DNA of 64,000 nt from Pseudomonas hefeiensis (GTDB taxonomy: Bacteria; Pseudomonadota; Gammaproteobacteria; Pseudomonadales; Pseudomonadaceae). This document shows positions 25,726 through 37,082 of this stretch, in pieces (the stretch's first letter is position 1; each line of letters opens with the position of its first letter). The notes below the pieces were generated by a model that saw nothing but the letters and a program-made list of their open reading frames with translations, did not search any database and was not told the DNA's origin. A program made the translations under genes and the position numbers. Where the stretch lies: NCBI RefSeq assembly GCF_030687835.1, contig NZ_CP117449.1:5270001-5334000 (forward strand), read 5' to 3'.

Positions 25726-26286
25726 ATCATCGCGAGCAGGCTCGCTTCCACAGGGGATTGGTGGCGGGCACAAATCCGTGAACACCGCCAATCAAAACTG
25801 TGGGAGCGGGCTTGCTCGCGATAGCGGTGGCTCAGCTTGCATCAATGTTGAATGTACCAACGCCATCGCGAGCAAGCTTTGCTCCCACAGTAGATCTGTG
25901 GTGTTCATGAATAATGTGTTCAACACAAAACCCCTGGTGGGAGCGGGCCACAGGGGAATTGCGGCGGACACAAAATCTGTGCCCCCCAATCAAAACTGTG
26001 GGAGCGAGCCTGCTCGCGAAAGCGGTGGCTCAGCTTGCATCAATGTTGAATGTACCAACGCCATCGCGAGCAAGCTTTGCTCCCACAGTAGATCTGTGGT
26101 GTTCATGAATAATGTGTTCAACACAAAACCCCCGGTGGGAGCGGGCCACAGGGGAATTGCGGCGGGCACAAAATCCGTGAACACCACCGATAAAAACTGT
26201 GGGAGCGAGCCTGCTCGCGATAGCGATCTGTCTGGGCCGGTGATGTTGAATGTGCCGCCGTCTTCGCGAGCAGGCTCGCGCCCTCT
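25726..26286. repeat. REP array with ~198-bp tandem units
   Basis: No gene. Alternating inverted copies of the TGTGGGAGCG..GCTCGCGA palindrome are arranged in a tandem repeat with period 198-200 bp (units starting near 25801, 25999 and 26199). Whole units, including the spacer with AATAATGTGTTCAACACAAAA, are nearly identical, so the array grew by recent tandem duplication. Confidence 0.9.
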
Positions 26287-26290
26287 GGCA

Positions 26291-26662
26291 TCAGGCCAAA
26301 AGGTGCTTGGAGATCAGTCTCGATATTTCGACAATGCCCGTCTTGCCGGTGAATTCGAACTTCACCTTGCCCAGGGATGAAAAGTAGATCTCCAGCTCCG
26401 AATCCAGATCGAAGGTGCCGGAGGTTTCTACCGAGTAGGCTACGATGTTTTTATAAGGCAGAGAGGTGAAGTCTTTTTTGCTGCCGGTGATGCCTTGCAC
26501 GTTCACCGCAATAATGCGTTTGTTGGTGAAGACCACGCCGTCGCGCATGGATTTATAGGCGTCGATGACCTGTTCGCCGTCCAGCAGCAGGGCCGTTACA
26601 CGTTCGGCATACTCGTCGTTTTGCTTGAGCTTGAAGAAGCCTTTGTTGTTGAAATCGATCAT
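26291..26662 (-). CDS. Bacterial PH domain protein
   Basis: A 123-residue cytoplasmic protein of the bacterial pleckstrin-homology type (bPH_1). Key stretches are EQVIDAYKSMRDGVVFTNKRIIAVNVQGITGSKKDFTSLPYKNIVAYSVETSG and FDLDSELEIYFSS, followed by the C-terminal helix IVEISRLISKHLL. AAGGAT precedes ATG 26662. Its stop lies 4 bp from the REP array. Function is unknown. Confidence 0.85.
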   Translation of the reverse strand: MIDFNNKGFFKLKQNDEYAERVTALLLDGEQVIDAYKSMRDGVVFTNKRIIAVNVQGITGSKKDFTSLPYKNIVAYSVETSGTFDLDSELEIYFSSLGKVKFEFTGKTGIVEISRLISKHLLA

Positions 26663-28105
<1,443 letters not shown>

Positions 28106-28171
28106 TGGGTTGGCCGGTGCTGCCACCCTGGCAGCGCCGGCCTGTCGTCCCCCCTGCAGGAGATGTCATCC

Positions 28172-28804
28172 ATGAACGCCCTTCGGCGCATCTGGGAACA
28201 CTTCGAGGAAGGTTTCATTGCCTTTCTTCTGGCCACCATGACGCTGGTTACTTTCGTCTATGTGGTGCTCAACAACCTCTACACCGTTTTTTATAGCCTC
28301 GGTGACAACTGGCCTGCCGCCAGTGAGCCGGCGTTCGCCATTGGCGACAGCATCATGGGCATGGCCCAGGCCATGACCTGGAGCAGCTCGCTGACCAAGG
28401 CACTGTTTGGCTGGCTGATCTTTTTCGGATTGTCCTACGGCGTGCGTACGGCCGGGCATATCGGCGTGGATGCGCTGGTGAAACTGGCGAGCAAACCAGT
28501 ACAACGCTTTATCGGCGTGATCGCCTGCCTGTGCTGCCTGACTTACGCCGGGCTGCTGGCCGTCGCCAGTTTCGAGTGGATCAACACCCTGATGATCGCG
28601 CAGATCGGCGCAGAGGACCTGGGCCACTTCGGCATCATGCAATGGCACATCGGCCTGATCGTGCCGGTGGGTTTTGCGTTGGTGTTTATCCGTTTCGCGG
28701 AAATTCTCGTGCGCATCCTGATGAATCGTCAGACAGGCCTGGGCCTGGCCGATGAAGCGGCGGAAGCCATCAAATTGACTGAACACGAGGAAGACAAGCC
28801 ATGA
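28172..28804 (+). CDS. dctQ: TRAP transporter small permease DctQ
   Basis: A 210-residue inner-membrane protein with four helices (FIAFLLATMTLVTFVYVVLN; LTKALFGWLIFFGLSYG; FIGVIACLCCLTYAGLLAVASF; IGLIVPVGFALVFIRFAEIL). It binds DctM and helps dock the loaded DctP. ATG 28172 is chosen over 28163, because AGGAG lies 9 bases before 28172 but touches 28163. Its stop overlaps the dctM start as ATGA. Confidence 0.92.
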   Translation: MNALRRIWEHFEEGFIAFLLATMTLVTFVYVVLNNLYTVFYSLGDNWPAASEPAFAIGDSIMGMAQAMTWSSSLTKALFGWLIFFGLSYGVRTAGHIGVDALVKLASKPVQRFIGVIACLCCLTYAGLLAVASFEWINTLMIAQIGAEDLGHFGIMQWHIGLIVPVGFALVFIRFAEILVRILMNRQTGLGLADEAAEAIKLTEHEEDKP

Positions 28805-30084
28805 CCATTGCCTTCCTGTTCGTGGCGCTGTTCGTGCTGATGTTTATCGGCGTGCCCATCGCCATTTCGTTGGGGTTGGCCGGTTCGCTGACCATCATTT
28901 TCTTCAGCCCGGACTCAGTGCGGTCCCTGGCGATCAAGCTGTTCGAAACCTCTGAACACTACACGCTGCTGGCGATTCCGTTCTTCCTGCTGGCCGGTGC
29001 GTTCATGACCACCGGTGGCGTGGCGCGACGCCTGATCGACTTTGCCAACGCCTGCGTCGGGCATATCCGTGGCGGTCTGGCGATTGCGGCGGTGCTGGCG
29101 TGCATGCTGTTTGCGGCATTGTCGGGCTCAAGCCCTGCGACCGTAGCGGCGGTCGGTTCCATCGCCATCGCCGGTATGGTGCGCTCGGGTTATCCACAGT
29201 CGTTTGGCGCCGGCATCGTCTGCAACGCCGGCACCCTGGGTATCCTGATTCCGCCGTCGATCGTGATGGTGGTCTACGCCGCTGCGACGGAAACCTCAGT
29301 CGGCAAGCTGTTCATGGCCGGGGTGATTCCCGGTGTGCTGCTGGGGTTATCGTTGATGGTGGCGATTTACATCGTCGCGGTGAAAAAGAACCTGCCCGCC
29401 CTGCCCCGCGCAACATTGCGCGAATGGCTGGCCACAGCGCGTAAGGCGGCCTGGGGCCTGTTGTTGATGGTGATCATCCTCGGCGGGATTTATTCGGGGA
29501 TGTTCACGCCGACCGAAGCGGCTGCGGTGGCGGCGGTGTACTCGGCGTTTATCGCATTGTTCGTCTACAAAGACCTGACAATTCGCGAAACCCCGAAGGT
29601 GCTGCTCGAATCGGCCAAGCTGACCATCATGCTGATGTTCATCATTGCCAACGCCATGCTCTTCGCTCATGTGCTGACCACCGAGCAACTGCCGCAACAA
29701 ATCACCGCGTGGGTGATCGAGGCCGGGCTGACGCCGGTGACCTTCCTGCTGGTGGTCAACATCGTGCTGCTGATTGCCGGTGCGTTCATGGAGCCTTCGG
29801 CGATCATTCTGATCCTGGCGCCGATCCTGTTCCCTATCGCCATGCAACTGGGCATCGACCCGATCCACCTGGGCATCATCATGGTGGTGAACCTGGAGAT
29901 CGGCCTGATCACGCCTCCGGTGGGGCTGAACCTGTTCGTCACCTCAGCGGTGACCGGCATGTCGCTGCCCGCCACCATCCGCGCGGCCATGCCATGGCTG
30001 ATGATCCTGCTGACGTTCCTGATGCTGATTACCTATGTGCCATGGATCTCGCTGGCCTTGCCGAACTGGCTGGGGATGAACTAG
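28801..30084 (+). CDS. dctM: TRAP transporter large permease DctM
   Basis: A 427-residue polytopic permease, the sodium-coupled transport subunit. Family segments include FVALFVLMFIGVPIAISLGLAG, YTLLAIPFFLLAGAFMTTGGVARRLIDFANACVGHIRGGL, SGSSPATVAAVGSI, and NLEIGLITPPVGLNLFVTSA near the end. It starts in the ATGA overlap with dctQ and closes the dctPQM unit; a hairpin follows at 30106-30133. Confidence 0.95.
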   Translation: MTIAFLFVALFVLMFIGVPIAISLGLAGSLTIIFFSPDSVRSLAIKLFETSEHYTLLAIPFFLLAGAFMTTGGVARRLIDFANACVGHIRGGLAIAAVLACMLFAALSGSSPATVAAVGSIAIAGMVRSGYPQSFGAGIVCNAGTLGILIPPSIVMVVYAAATETSVGKLFMAGVIPGVLLGLSLMVAIYIVAVKKNLPALPRATLREWLATARKAAWGLLLMVIILGGIYSGMFTPTEAAAVAAVYSAFIALFVYKDLTIRETPKVLLESAKLTIMLMFIIANAMLFAHVLTTEQLPQQITAWVIEAGLTPVTFLLVVNIVLLIAGAFMEPSAIILILAPILFPIAMQLGIDPIHLGIIMVVNLEIGLITPPVGLNLFVTSAVTGMSLPATIRAAMPWLMILLTFLMLITYVPWISLALPNWLGMN

Positions 30085-30105
30085 CCCCGACTGAAGACAC
30101 ACGCA

Positions 30106-30133
30106 GTGGCGGGGGAGTCTGCTCCCTCGCCAC
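30106..30133. repeat. Hairpin between dctM and the second dctP
   Basis: GTGGCGGGGGAG-TCTG-CTCCCTCGCCAC forms a strong 12-bp stem. There is no T-run, so it looks more like a REP-type or attenuating hairpin than a true terminator; it may separate expression of the two binding proteins. Confidence 0.7.
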
Positions 30134-30175
30134 CGCGCTGTCGGGCTAAGCCTGTGTCGCACCGTCGACCAATAA

Positions 30176-31186
<1,011 letters not shown>

Positions 31187-31195
31187 CGCAACAAA

Positions 31196-31239
31196 GCCCA
31201 GTGCTCCCTCACCACAAAAGCCGGAGCACTAGGCCTTTT
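31196..31239 (+). terminator. Terminator after the second dctP
   Basis: AGTGCTCC / GGAGCACT arms (31200-31207, 31223-31230), extended by GCC/GGC pairs and followed by TTTT. Confidence 0.75.
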
Positions 31240-31311
31240 CACCGAGCCCCAGCTACCCAGCGCATTGCGTTATGATCCCCGGCTCCACCGGAACCAGAGC
31301 TTTACTCGCGA

Positions 31312-33219
31312 ATGTTGCCGTCCTCCTCTGACATCTCCCCTGCCCTGCCCCCTGTCCTGGTCGGCCCGCTGTTGCGGCGGCTGGAGCCCACGCGGCTGGT
31401 GATGTGGCTGGTGGGTACACGCCCCCTCACATTGACGCTGCGTGTGGACGGTGTCGGCGATCTCCCCCTGGATGCCACACGCTGCACCGTCGTGCCCGTG
31501 GGGCAGCAGGCTTTTGTACACCTGATCGATGTACGACTGGACACCGCCCTGCCCCAGGACGTGGCGATTGACTACGACCTGCTGGTGGACGGCGCCTCCA
31601 TTGCCGAATGGGCGCCCCATCTGTTGTATGGCCAGGCGCAGTGCCCGAACTTCGTACTGCATTCGCGTATCGATCAGTTGGTCCATGGCTCCTGCCGCAA
31701 ACCCCACTACCCGACCAACGACGGCTTGCTCTGCGTCGACCGGCTGTTGGCACAAGCCCCGCAGCAGCGTCCGGCGCTGTTGATGATGAGCGGTGATCAG
31801 GTCTATGCCGATGACGTCGCCGGACCGATGCTGCGGGCGATTCATGGGTTGATCGAGCGGCTGGGGTTGTTCGAGGAATGCCTGGACGGCGCGGTGGTGG
31901 AAGACAGCGCCAAGCTCTATGAACACCCGGCCAGTTACTACCACCGCGCCGATTTATTACCGGCGCTGGAAAGCAACGAAACCCTGCGCGAGCGGTTTTT
32001 CGGCGGGGCCCGTAAGCCGATATTCACCAGCAGCAGCGCCGACAACCATCTAGTGACCTTCGCTGAAGTCATGGCGATGTACTTGCTGGTGTGGTCACCC
32101 GTGCCGTGGACGCTGATCGACCCGCAACCGCCGGAACTGACCGCCGAGCGGCGCCAGCGCTACGCTCTGGAACAGCAGCGCATCGATGGCTTCAAGACCG
32201 GTCTTGGGGGCGCGGCGCGGGTGTTTGCGCACCTGTCGTGCCTGATGATTTTCGACGATCACGACATCACCGATGACTGGAATTTATCGGCGCAGTGGGA
32301 AGAAACGGCCTACGGCCACCCGTTCTCCAAGCGCATCATCGGCAACGCGCTGATCGCCTACATGCTCTGCCAGGGCTGGGGCAACAACCCGGACGCGTTT
32401 GATGACGTAGTCCAGCAAACCGTGGCCCTGAGCAACACCGCCCGGGACCGCTACCTCGACAGCGGCCCGCAGGACAAATTGATCGACACGCTGCTGGGTT
32501 TCCAACAATGGCATTACGTATTGCCGACCACCCCGGCCCTGGTGGTGCTCGACACCCGCACCCGCCGCTGGCGCAGCGAGCGCAACCTCAAGCAGCCTTC
32601 GGGATTGCTCGATTGGGAAGCCCTGAGCGAACTTCAGCAGGAACTGCTGGATCACCCCTCGGCGATCATTGTTTCACCGGCGCCGATCTTCGGTGTGAAG
32701 CTGATCGAAACCGTGCAACGGGTGTTCAGTTGGTGCGGTTATCCGTTACTGGTGGACGCGGAAAACTGGATGGCTCATCGCGGTGCGGCGCAAGTGATCC
32801 TGAACATTTTCCGGCACTCGCGCACACCCGGTAATTACGTGGTGCTGTCCGGGGATGTGCATTATTCCTTCGTCTATGAGGTGTTGATCCCACACCGCAA
32901 GGGCGGCCCACGCATCTGGCAGATCACCAGCAGCGGCATCAAGAATGAGTTCCCGCCGGCGCTGCTGGAATGGTTCGATCGCCTGAACCGTTGGCTCTAC
33001 TCGCCCCGCTCACCCCTGAACTGGTTCACCAAGCGCCGCAGCATGCGCATCGTTCCTCACACCCCCGAACATGCCGAAGCTGGAGAGCGGTTGTGGAACT
33101 CGGCGGGGATCGGGCAGGTGTTCTTCAATGAACTGGGGCAGCCGACGCAGATATTCCAGCACAACGCCAACGGCAAACCGCCGACGCGCATGCTGGCGCC
33201 GCAAGAGCCTTCGGCCTGA
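31312..33219 (+). CDS. PhoD-like phosphatase (alkaline phosphatase D family)
   Basis: A 635-residue metallophosphatase of the PhoD superfamily. Metal-site motifs are HGSCRKPHY, LLMMSGDQVYADDVAGP, MIFDDHDITDDWNLS and VLSGDVHYSFVYE. There is no signal peptide or Tat motif, unlike secreted PhoD, so it is probably cytoplasmic, and the long inserts place it in a less studied branch whose substrate is not known. Start ATG 31312 lacks a clear ribosome site; the next in-frame Met is much later. It stands alone after the dctP terminator. Confidence 0.85.
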   Translation: MLPSSSDISPALPPVLVGPLLRRLEPTRLVMWLVGTRPLTLTLRVDGVGDLPLDATRCTVVPVGQQAFVHLIDVRLDTALPQDVAIDYDLLVDGASIAEWAPHLLYGQAQCPNFVLHSRIDQLVHGSCRKPHYPTNDGLLCVDRLLAQAPQQRPALLMMSGDQVYADDVAGPMLRAIHGLIERLGLFEECLDGAVVEDSAKLYEHPASYYHRADLLPALESNETLRERFFGGARKPIFTSSSADNHLVTFAEVMAMYLLVWSPVPWTLIDPQPPELTAERRQRYALEQQRIDGFKTGLGGAARVFAHLSCLMIFDDHDITDDWNLSAQWEETAYGHPFSKRIIGNALIAYMLCQGWGNNPDAFDDVVQQTVALSNTARDRYLDSGPQDKLIDTLLGFQQWHYVLPTTPALVVLDTRTRRWRSERNLKQPSGLLDWEALSELQQELLDHPSAIIVSPAPIFGVKLIETVQRVFSWCGYPLLVDAENWMAHRGAAQVILNIFRHSRTPGNYVVLSGDVHYSFVYEVLIPHRKGGPRIWQITSSGIKNEFPPALLEWFDRLNRWLYSPRSPLNWFTKRRSMRIVPHTPEHAEAGERLWNSAGIGQVFFNELGQPTQIFQHNANGKPPTRMLAPQEPSA

Positions 33220-33256
33220 GCCGAGTGGGAGTGGGCTCGGTGGTGAGCACTCTAAT

Positions 33257-33350
33257 GTGTGGGAGCGGGCTTGCTCGCGAAGGCGGCGGCACCTCCAATA
33301 CTTGCGCAAGCTGACACTGCGCTTTCGCGAGCAAGCCCGCTCCCACAGGG
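33257..33350. repeat. REP doublet
   Basis: Inverted pair of TGTGGGAGCGGGCTTGCTCGCGA with a ~45-bp spacer, between two convergent genes. Confidence 0.9.
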
Positions 33351-33392
33351 TTGATGGTGTCCGTCAGCTGTCGGCCAGACCAACCAGGGCAT

Positions 33393-33893
33393 TCAAAACA
33401 CCAACTGCAGCGTCTGCTGACCTTCCAGGCTCAGGAGGAACTGTTTGGCCGCAAGGCCGCCCGCAAAGCCGGTGAGGCTGCCACCGGTGCCGATGACGCG
33501 GTGGCAGGGGGCGATGATGGAGATGGGGTTGCGGCCGTTGGCGGCGCCTACCGCCCGCACCGCCGTAGGTTGGCCGATCTGGATGGCGATGTCGCGGTAA
33601 CTGCGGGTTTCACCGAACGGAATCGTCAACAGCGCCTGCCAGACCCGGACCTGGAAGTCGGTGCCGGCAAAGTCCAGCTCCAACTCGAACCGGCGGCGCT
33701 GGCCGGCGAAATACTCCATGAGCTGGCGCTCGGTTTCCTTGAGGACCGGGTGCTGGCTGTGCTCTTCCAAAGGCCCCAGGCGCACGCGGTTGAGACGCTC
33801 GTTTTCCCAGAGGATGGCCGCCAGTTTTGTATCCCGGGCAACGAGGATCAGTTGGCCCACGGGGGATGGGATGGTTTTGTACAGGGGTAACAT
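33393..33893 (-). CDS. ogt: Methylated-DNA-[protein]-cysteine S-methyltransferase
   Basis: A 166-residue suicide repair enzyme that removes alkyl groups from O6-alkylguanine. The active-site motif is [10 protein letters not shown] with the acceptor Cys; upstream are the DNA-binding helix [31 protein letters not shown] and the Arg finger within it. A short N-terminal domain ([17 protein letters not shown]) and the lack of an Ada regulatory domain point to the constitutive Ogt type. It is monocistronic and sits between REP elements. Confidence 0.94.
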   Translation of the reverse strand: MLPLYKTIPSPVGQLILVARDTKLAAILWENERLNRVRLGPLEEHSQHPVLKETERQLMEYFAGQRRRFELELDFAGTDFQVRVWQALLTIPFGETRSYRDIAIQIGQPTAVRAVGAANGRNPISIIAPCHRVIGTGGSLTGFAGGLAAKQFLLSLEGQQTLQLVF

Positions 33894-33930
33894 CAGGTAA
33901 TTCCTTTACTGACCTCTGACTGGCTTTTTG

Positions 33931-34065
33931 TGGCGAGGGGTTCATCCCCGCTGGGGTGCGCAGCAGCCCTAAAACCTGAGATATCGATGTGTCAGGCAAA
34001 AATCATGTCTTAAATTTCCAGGGGCTGCTGCGCACCCCAGCGGGGATGAATCCCCTCGCCACAGG
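33931..34065. repeat. REP doublet (GTGGCGAGGGG type)
   Basis: Inverted copies of GTGGCGAGGGGTTCATCCCCGCTGGGG around ~60 bp between ogt and the LuxR gene. The inner symmetric part is GGGCTGCTGCGCACCCC. Confidence 0.9.
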
Positions 34066-34089
34066 GCCTCATGTCATGCCAGCTAGCCT

Positions 34090-36825
34090 CTAGCCCAACA
34101 ACCCCAACACCTTCGCTCGCGCCACAGCCTGGGTGCGGCGCTCCACGCCGAGTTTGCTGTTGATATGGCTGGCGTGGGTCTTGACCGTGTGCAGCGAGAT
34201 GAACAACTGCTCGCTGATTTCCTGGTTCGAACAGCCTTGGGCAATCAATTGCAGCACCGCCCGCTCACGGCTACTGAGGTTTTCTACGGGGACCGACGGT
34301 TCGGCAGTTTGCGCCGTCATCGACGGCAGGCGCTCGAGCAGGTTCTGACGCAAGGTACTGGGTGGTGCGTGCAACAGTTGCTCGCGCAGCCACTCGCGAT
34401 GTTCGCCCAGTAACCATTCGAACGGCTGCAGCACGCCGCCAGCGGCGGCTTCGAGGGCTTGGGCCAGGGTAATGCGGGCTTCGGGCTCGCGACCGAGGCT
34501 CAGCAACAAGGCAACCTTCTGGTTAAGTGCCATCACACTGAGCATCTGTCGGCCGGTTTGCTGGCCGTGTTCAAGCAAGGCATTGAGCCGACCTTCGGCC
34601 AACATGGGCTGGCCCCGGATGGACTCCAGCACCGCCTGTTGCAACTCGACATGCAGCGGCAGTTGCGGGTGAAATTCCGGCGGCGCAGCGGCGCGCTCAC
34701 CCGTGTAGGTCTGCCCCAGTCGCGCCAGCCAGGCTTCGGCCAGGTCCGTACGGCCCTGGGCCAGCCAGAGTTCGCATTTGACCAGGGTGATCATGGCCAG
34801 GTAGTAAATCGGCGGAACGTCCCAGATATGCATCAGGCGCTCGGCTTCGGCCAGTTCGGCAAAGGCCCGGGCGAATTCGCGAGCATGGCCTTCAACCCGC
34901 GCGATCACGCAGTGGCCGATCAACACGCTGATGTCACGGCACGCCCGCGCTTCGGTGAGGCCGGCCTGCAACCGCGCCAACCCGGCCTGGGGTTGCATGC
35001 GCAAGGTCAGCAGGAACCCCTCGTAAAGAATCAACCGCGCCCGCACGGCATACAACCGTTGCGGCGAGAGTGCGTGCAGACGTTGCAGGCCCTGGCGCAC
35101 TTCATCGAGCGCCCGCAGGATCTCCCCTCGCGCTTGCAACACCCGGGCGCGGTCGTAATGGGCCAGGGCCTCGAACAACGGGTTACCGACGCGCTGCGCC
35201 AACTCCAGGGAGTCACGGTTCAAGGCCCGGGCGCGCCACAGGTCACCGTCGGCAATCGCCAGGTTCGACAGCGTGGACAGGCACATCAGACGTTGGCCGT
35301 AACGCTTTTGCGGCAGGCTCTCCAAGGCTTCGGTGCAGTAACGCACAGTGGTCTCGCGATCCCCACGGCCACGGGCAATGATCCCGCTCAGGGCCAGCCA
35401 TTGGGCGAGCATGGATTTTTGCGCGGTGGCCGAAGGCGCCGGCAGGAAGCGACTCAGATGGGCGGCCAGTTCTTCAGCGGCGTCCAGCTGGCAGGCCAGC
35501 CCCAGCGCCCAGCTATACAGCACGATCAACCGCGGAGTGCTGATGAGCAGGCTGTCGGGCAAGTCCATTTTCCAGCGCAGCAACATGCCGACGTTCTGTT
35601 CGGCCAGCAATTGCTCCTCAGAGAGGTTCTGCACCAGGTTCGCCGCCACATCCAGGTGCCCGGCCCGTAGCGCCTGCTCCACGGCCTCGTCGATCAGGCC
35701 CTGGGCATTGAACCAGCGGCAGGCCCGCAGGTGCAGGGTCGCGGCCGGCACCATGGCCGGCGCACTGGGACGGCTGCGCAGCAAGTCGGAAAACAGATGG
35801 TGGTAACGGTACCAGTGGCCATGCTCGTCCAGCGGCACCAGGAACACCTGGTGGGCCGCCAGATACTCGAGGATTTCGGCGCTGTCATGGGCTTCGCGCA
35901 CGGCATCACACAGTTCGCTGCAAAAACGCTCCTGGGACGCGGTGTCGTAGAGAAACGCCTGCACCTCGGCGGGCAAACAATCGATGACTTCCTCAAGCAG
36001 ATAATCGCGAATCAGCCCTTCGCCGCCATGCAGAGCCTGGGGCATGCGGCCCTCAGTACCGGCCTCGGAAGCGGCCAGCAACCAGAAACGCAGCCCGGCC
36101 ACCCAGCCTTCACTGCGCTGGATCAGGCTCTCCAGGGCTTCCCCGCGCAGCGAGCTGCTGTGGTGCTGCAGCAAGGTCAGGGATTCTTCATGGGTCAGGC
36201 GCAGGTCCTGCTCGTTCAGTTCGAGCAATTGGCGCGACAGACGCAGGCGCGCCAGATGCCAGTCCGGGCGCTGTCGACTGGTGACCAGCACCAGCAAACC
36301 CTCTGGCAGGTGATTAAGGAAAAATTGCAGGCAACGGTCCAGCACCGGACTTTGAGCCAAGTGGTAGTCGTCGAGCACCAGAAGCAAGGGTTTATCCGGT
36401 GACAGATGCGCGGACAGCTCATCCAGCAGGCCGTCGAGCCATTCTTCGAAAGCGAAGGGTTGGTGGCGCTGGCGCATTTTCAACAGACCCAACGCCCGGC
36501 CTCCCAACTGCGGGAAGAACGCCTGCAGCCCTTCGAGCAGCCGCTCCAGAAAGCGTCCCGGGTCGTTGTCCCGGGCACTGAGCCCCAGCCAGAGGCTTTG
36601 CCAATGAGGCGGCAGGCTCTGGCAGAACTCCACCGCCAGTGAACTTTTGCCGAACCCCGCCGGGGCGCTCACCAACAGCAACCGACCTCCAAGCCCCGCA
36701 CTCAAACGCTCGCACAACCGCGGCCGCACCACATGGCCGTCAGGCAAGGGCGGGCGGTAGAAGCGCCCGTCCTGTACCGCGACGGCGGTGCGGGCAGAAC
36801 CCGGGAGTGAAGACAGATCAGTCAT
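34090..36825 (-). CDS. MalT-like LuxR family transcriptional regulator (STAND ATPase)
   Basis: A 911-residue activator. The N-terminal NTPase has Walker A SAPAGFGKSSLA (about 53-64) and Walker B LLLVLDDYH; a long TPR-like helical middle probably senses the inducer; the C-terminal LuxR helix-turn-helix is SSRERAVLQLIAQGCSNQEISEQLFISLHTVKTHASHINSKLG. Such proteins turn on adjacent uptake and catabolic genes when a ligand and ATP are bound. It lies directly upstream of the DUF1329/DUF1302/acyl-CoA ligase genes relative to its orientation only in part (same strand, 3' of them), an arrangement I recall from P. putida PP_0763 to PP_0767, so it is their likely regulator. Confidence 0.92.
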   Translation of the reverse strand: MTDLSSLPGSARTAVAVQDGRFYRPPLPDGHVVRPRLCERLSAGLGGRLLLVSAPAGFGKSSLAVEFCQSLPPHWQSLWLGLSARDNDPGRFLERLLEGLQAFFPQLGGRALGLLKMRQRHQPFAFEEWLDGLLDELSAHLSPDKPLLLVLDDYHLAQSPVLDRCLQFFLNHLPEGLLVLVTSRQRPDWHLARLRLSRQLLELNEQDLRLTHEESLTLLQHHSSSLRGEALESLIQRSEGWVAGLRFWLLAASEAGTEGRMPQALHGGEGLIRDYLLEEVIDCLPAEVQAFLYDTASQERFCSELCDAVREAHDSAEILEYLAAHQVFLVPLDEHGHWYRYHHLFSDLLRSRPSAPAMVPAATLHLRACRWFNAQGLIDEAVEQALRAGHLDVAANLVQNLSEEQLLAEQNVGMLLRWKMDLPDSLLISTPRLIVLYSWALGLACQLDAAEELAAHLSRFLPAPSATAQKSMLAQWLALSGIIARGRGDRETTVRYCTEALESLPQKRYGQRLMCLSTLSNLAIADGDLWRARALNRDSLELAQRVGNPLFEALAHYDRARVLQARGEILRALDEVRQGLQRLHALSPQRLYAVRARLILYEGFLLTLRMQPQAGLARLQAGLTEARACRDISVLIGHCVIARVEGHAREFARAFAELAEAERLMHIWDVPPIYYLAMITLVKCELWLAQGRTDLAEAWLARLGQTYTGERAAAPPEFHPQLPLHVELQQAVLESIRGQPMLAEGRLNALLEHGQQTGRQMLSVMALNQKVALLLSLGREPEARITLAQALEAAAGGVLQPFEWLLGEHREWLREQLLHAPPSTLRQNLLERLPSMTAQTAEPSVPVENLSSRERAVLQLIAQGCSNQEISEQLFISLHTVKTHASHINSKLGVERRTQAVARAKVLGLLG

Positions 36826-36974
36826 GGCCGGCTCTTGTTGAAATGCGGGTGGCGGCGTTGCAGATGTCCGCAGACTAGCGGTAAACGAGGAGGTATTGAA
36901 GGGAGTTGCTACAAATGGCTACAAAAAGGCTACAAGCCGACCGACTTGAAAAAAAATTCAGACAGCCACCGCTC

Positions 36975-37007
36975 CTGTGGCGAGGGAGCTTGCTCCCTCA
37001 CCACAGG
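36975..37007. repeat. Short palindrome (GTGGCGAGGGAG type)
   Basis: CTGTGGCGAGGGAGCTTGCTCCCTCACCACAG, a single hairpin of the REP-related class. Confidence 0.8.
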
Positions 37008-37021
37008 GGTTTTGTGTTGGT

Positions 37022-37057
37022 CAAAAAAACGCCCCGAACCAGTCGGGGCGTTTTTTG
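37022..37057. terminator. Bidirectional Rho-independent terminator after DUF1329
   Basis: A7, then CGCCCCGA / TCGGGGCG arms, then T6. On the minus strand it ends the DUF1302-DUF1329 transcript. Confidence 0.9.
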
Positions 37058-37082
37058 AGGATGCGGCCTCGGGTGAAGCTAT

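Noticed and set aside
25726..26286. CRISPR array
   Set aside because: Repeats are long (about 198 bp), palindromic REP units with conserved spacers; no short direct repeats with unique spacers and no cas genes.
25706..26380. 224-codon ORF through the REP array with repeated ECTNAIASKLCSHSRS-like units
   Set aside because: The repeat protein is only a translation of tandem REP units and ends in the PH-domain gene.
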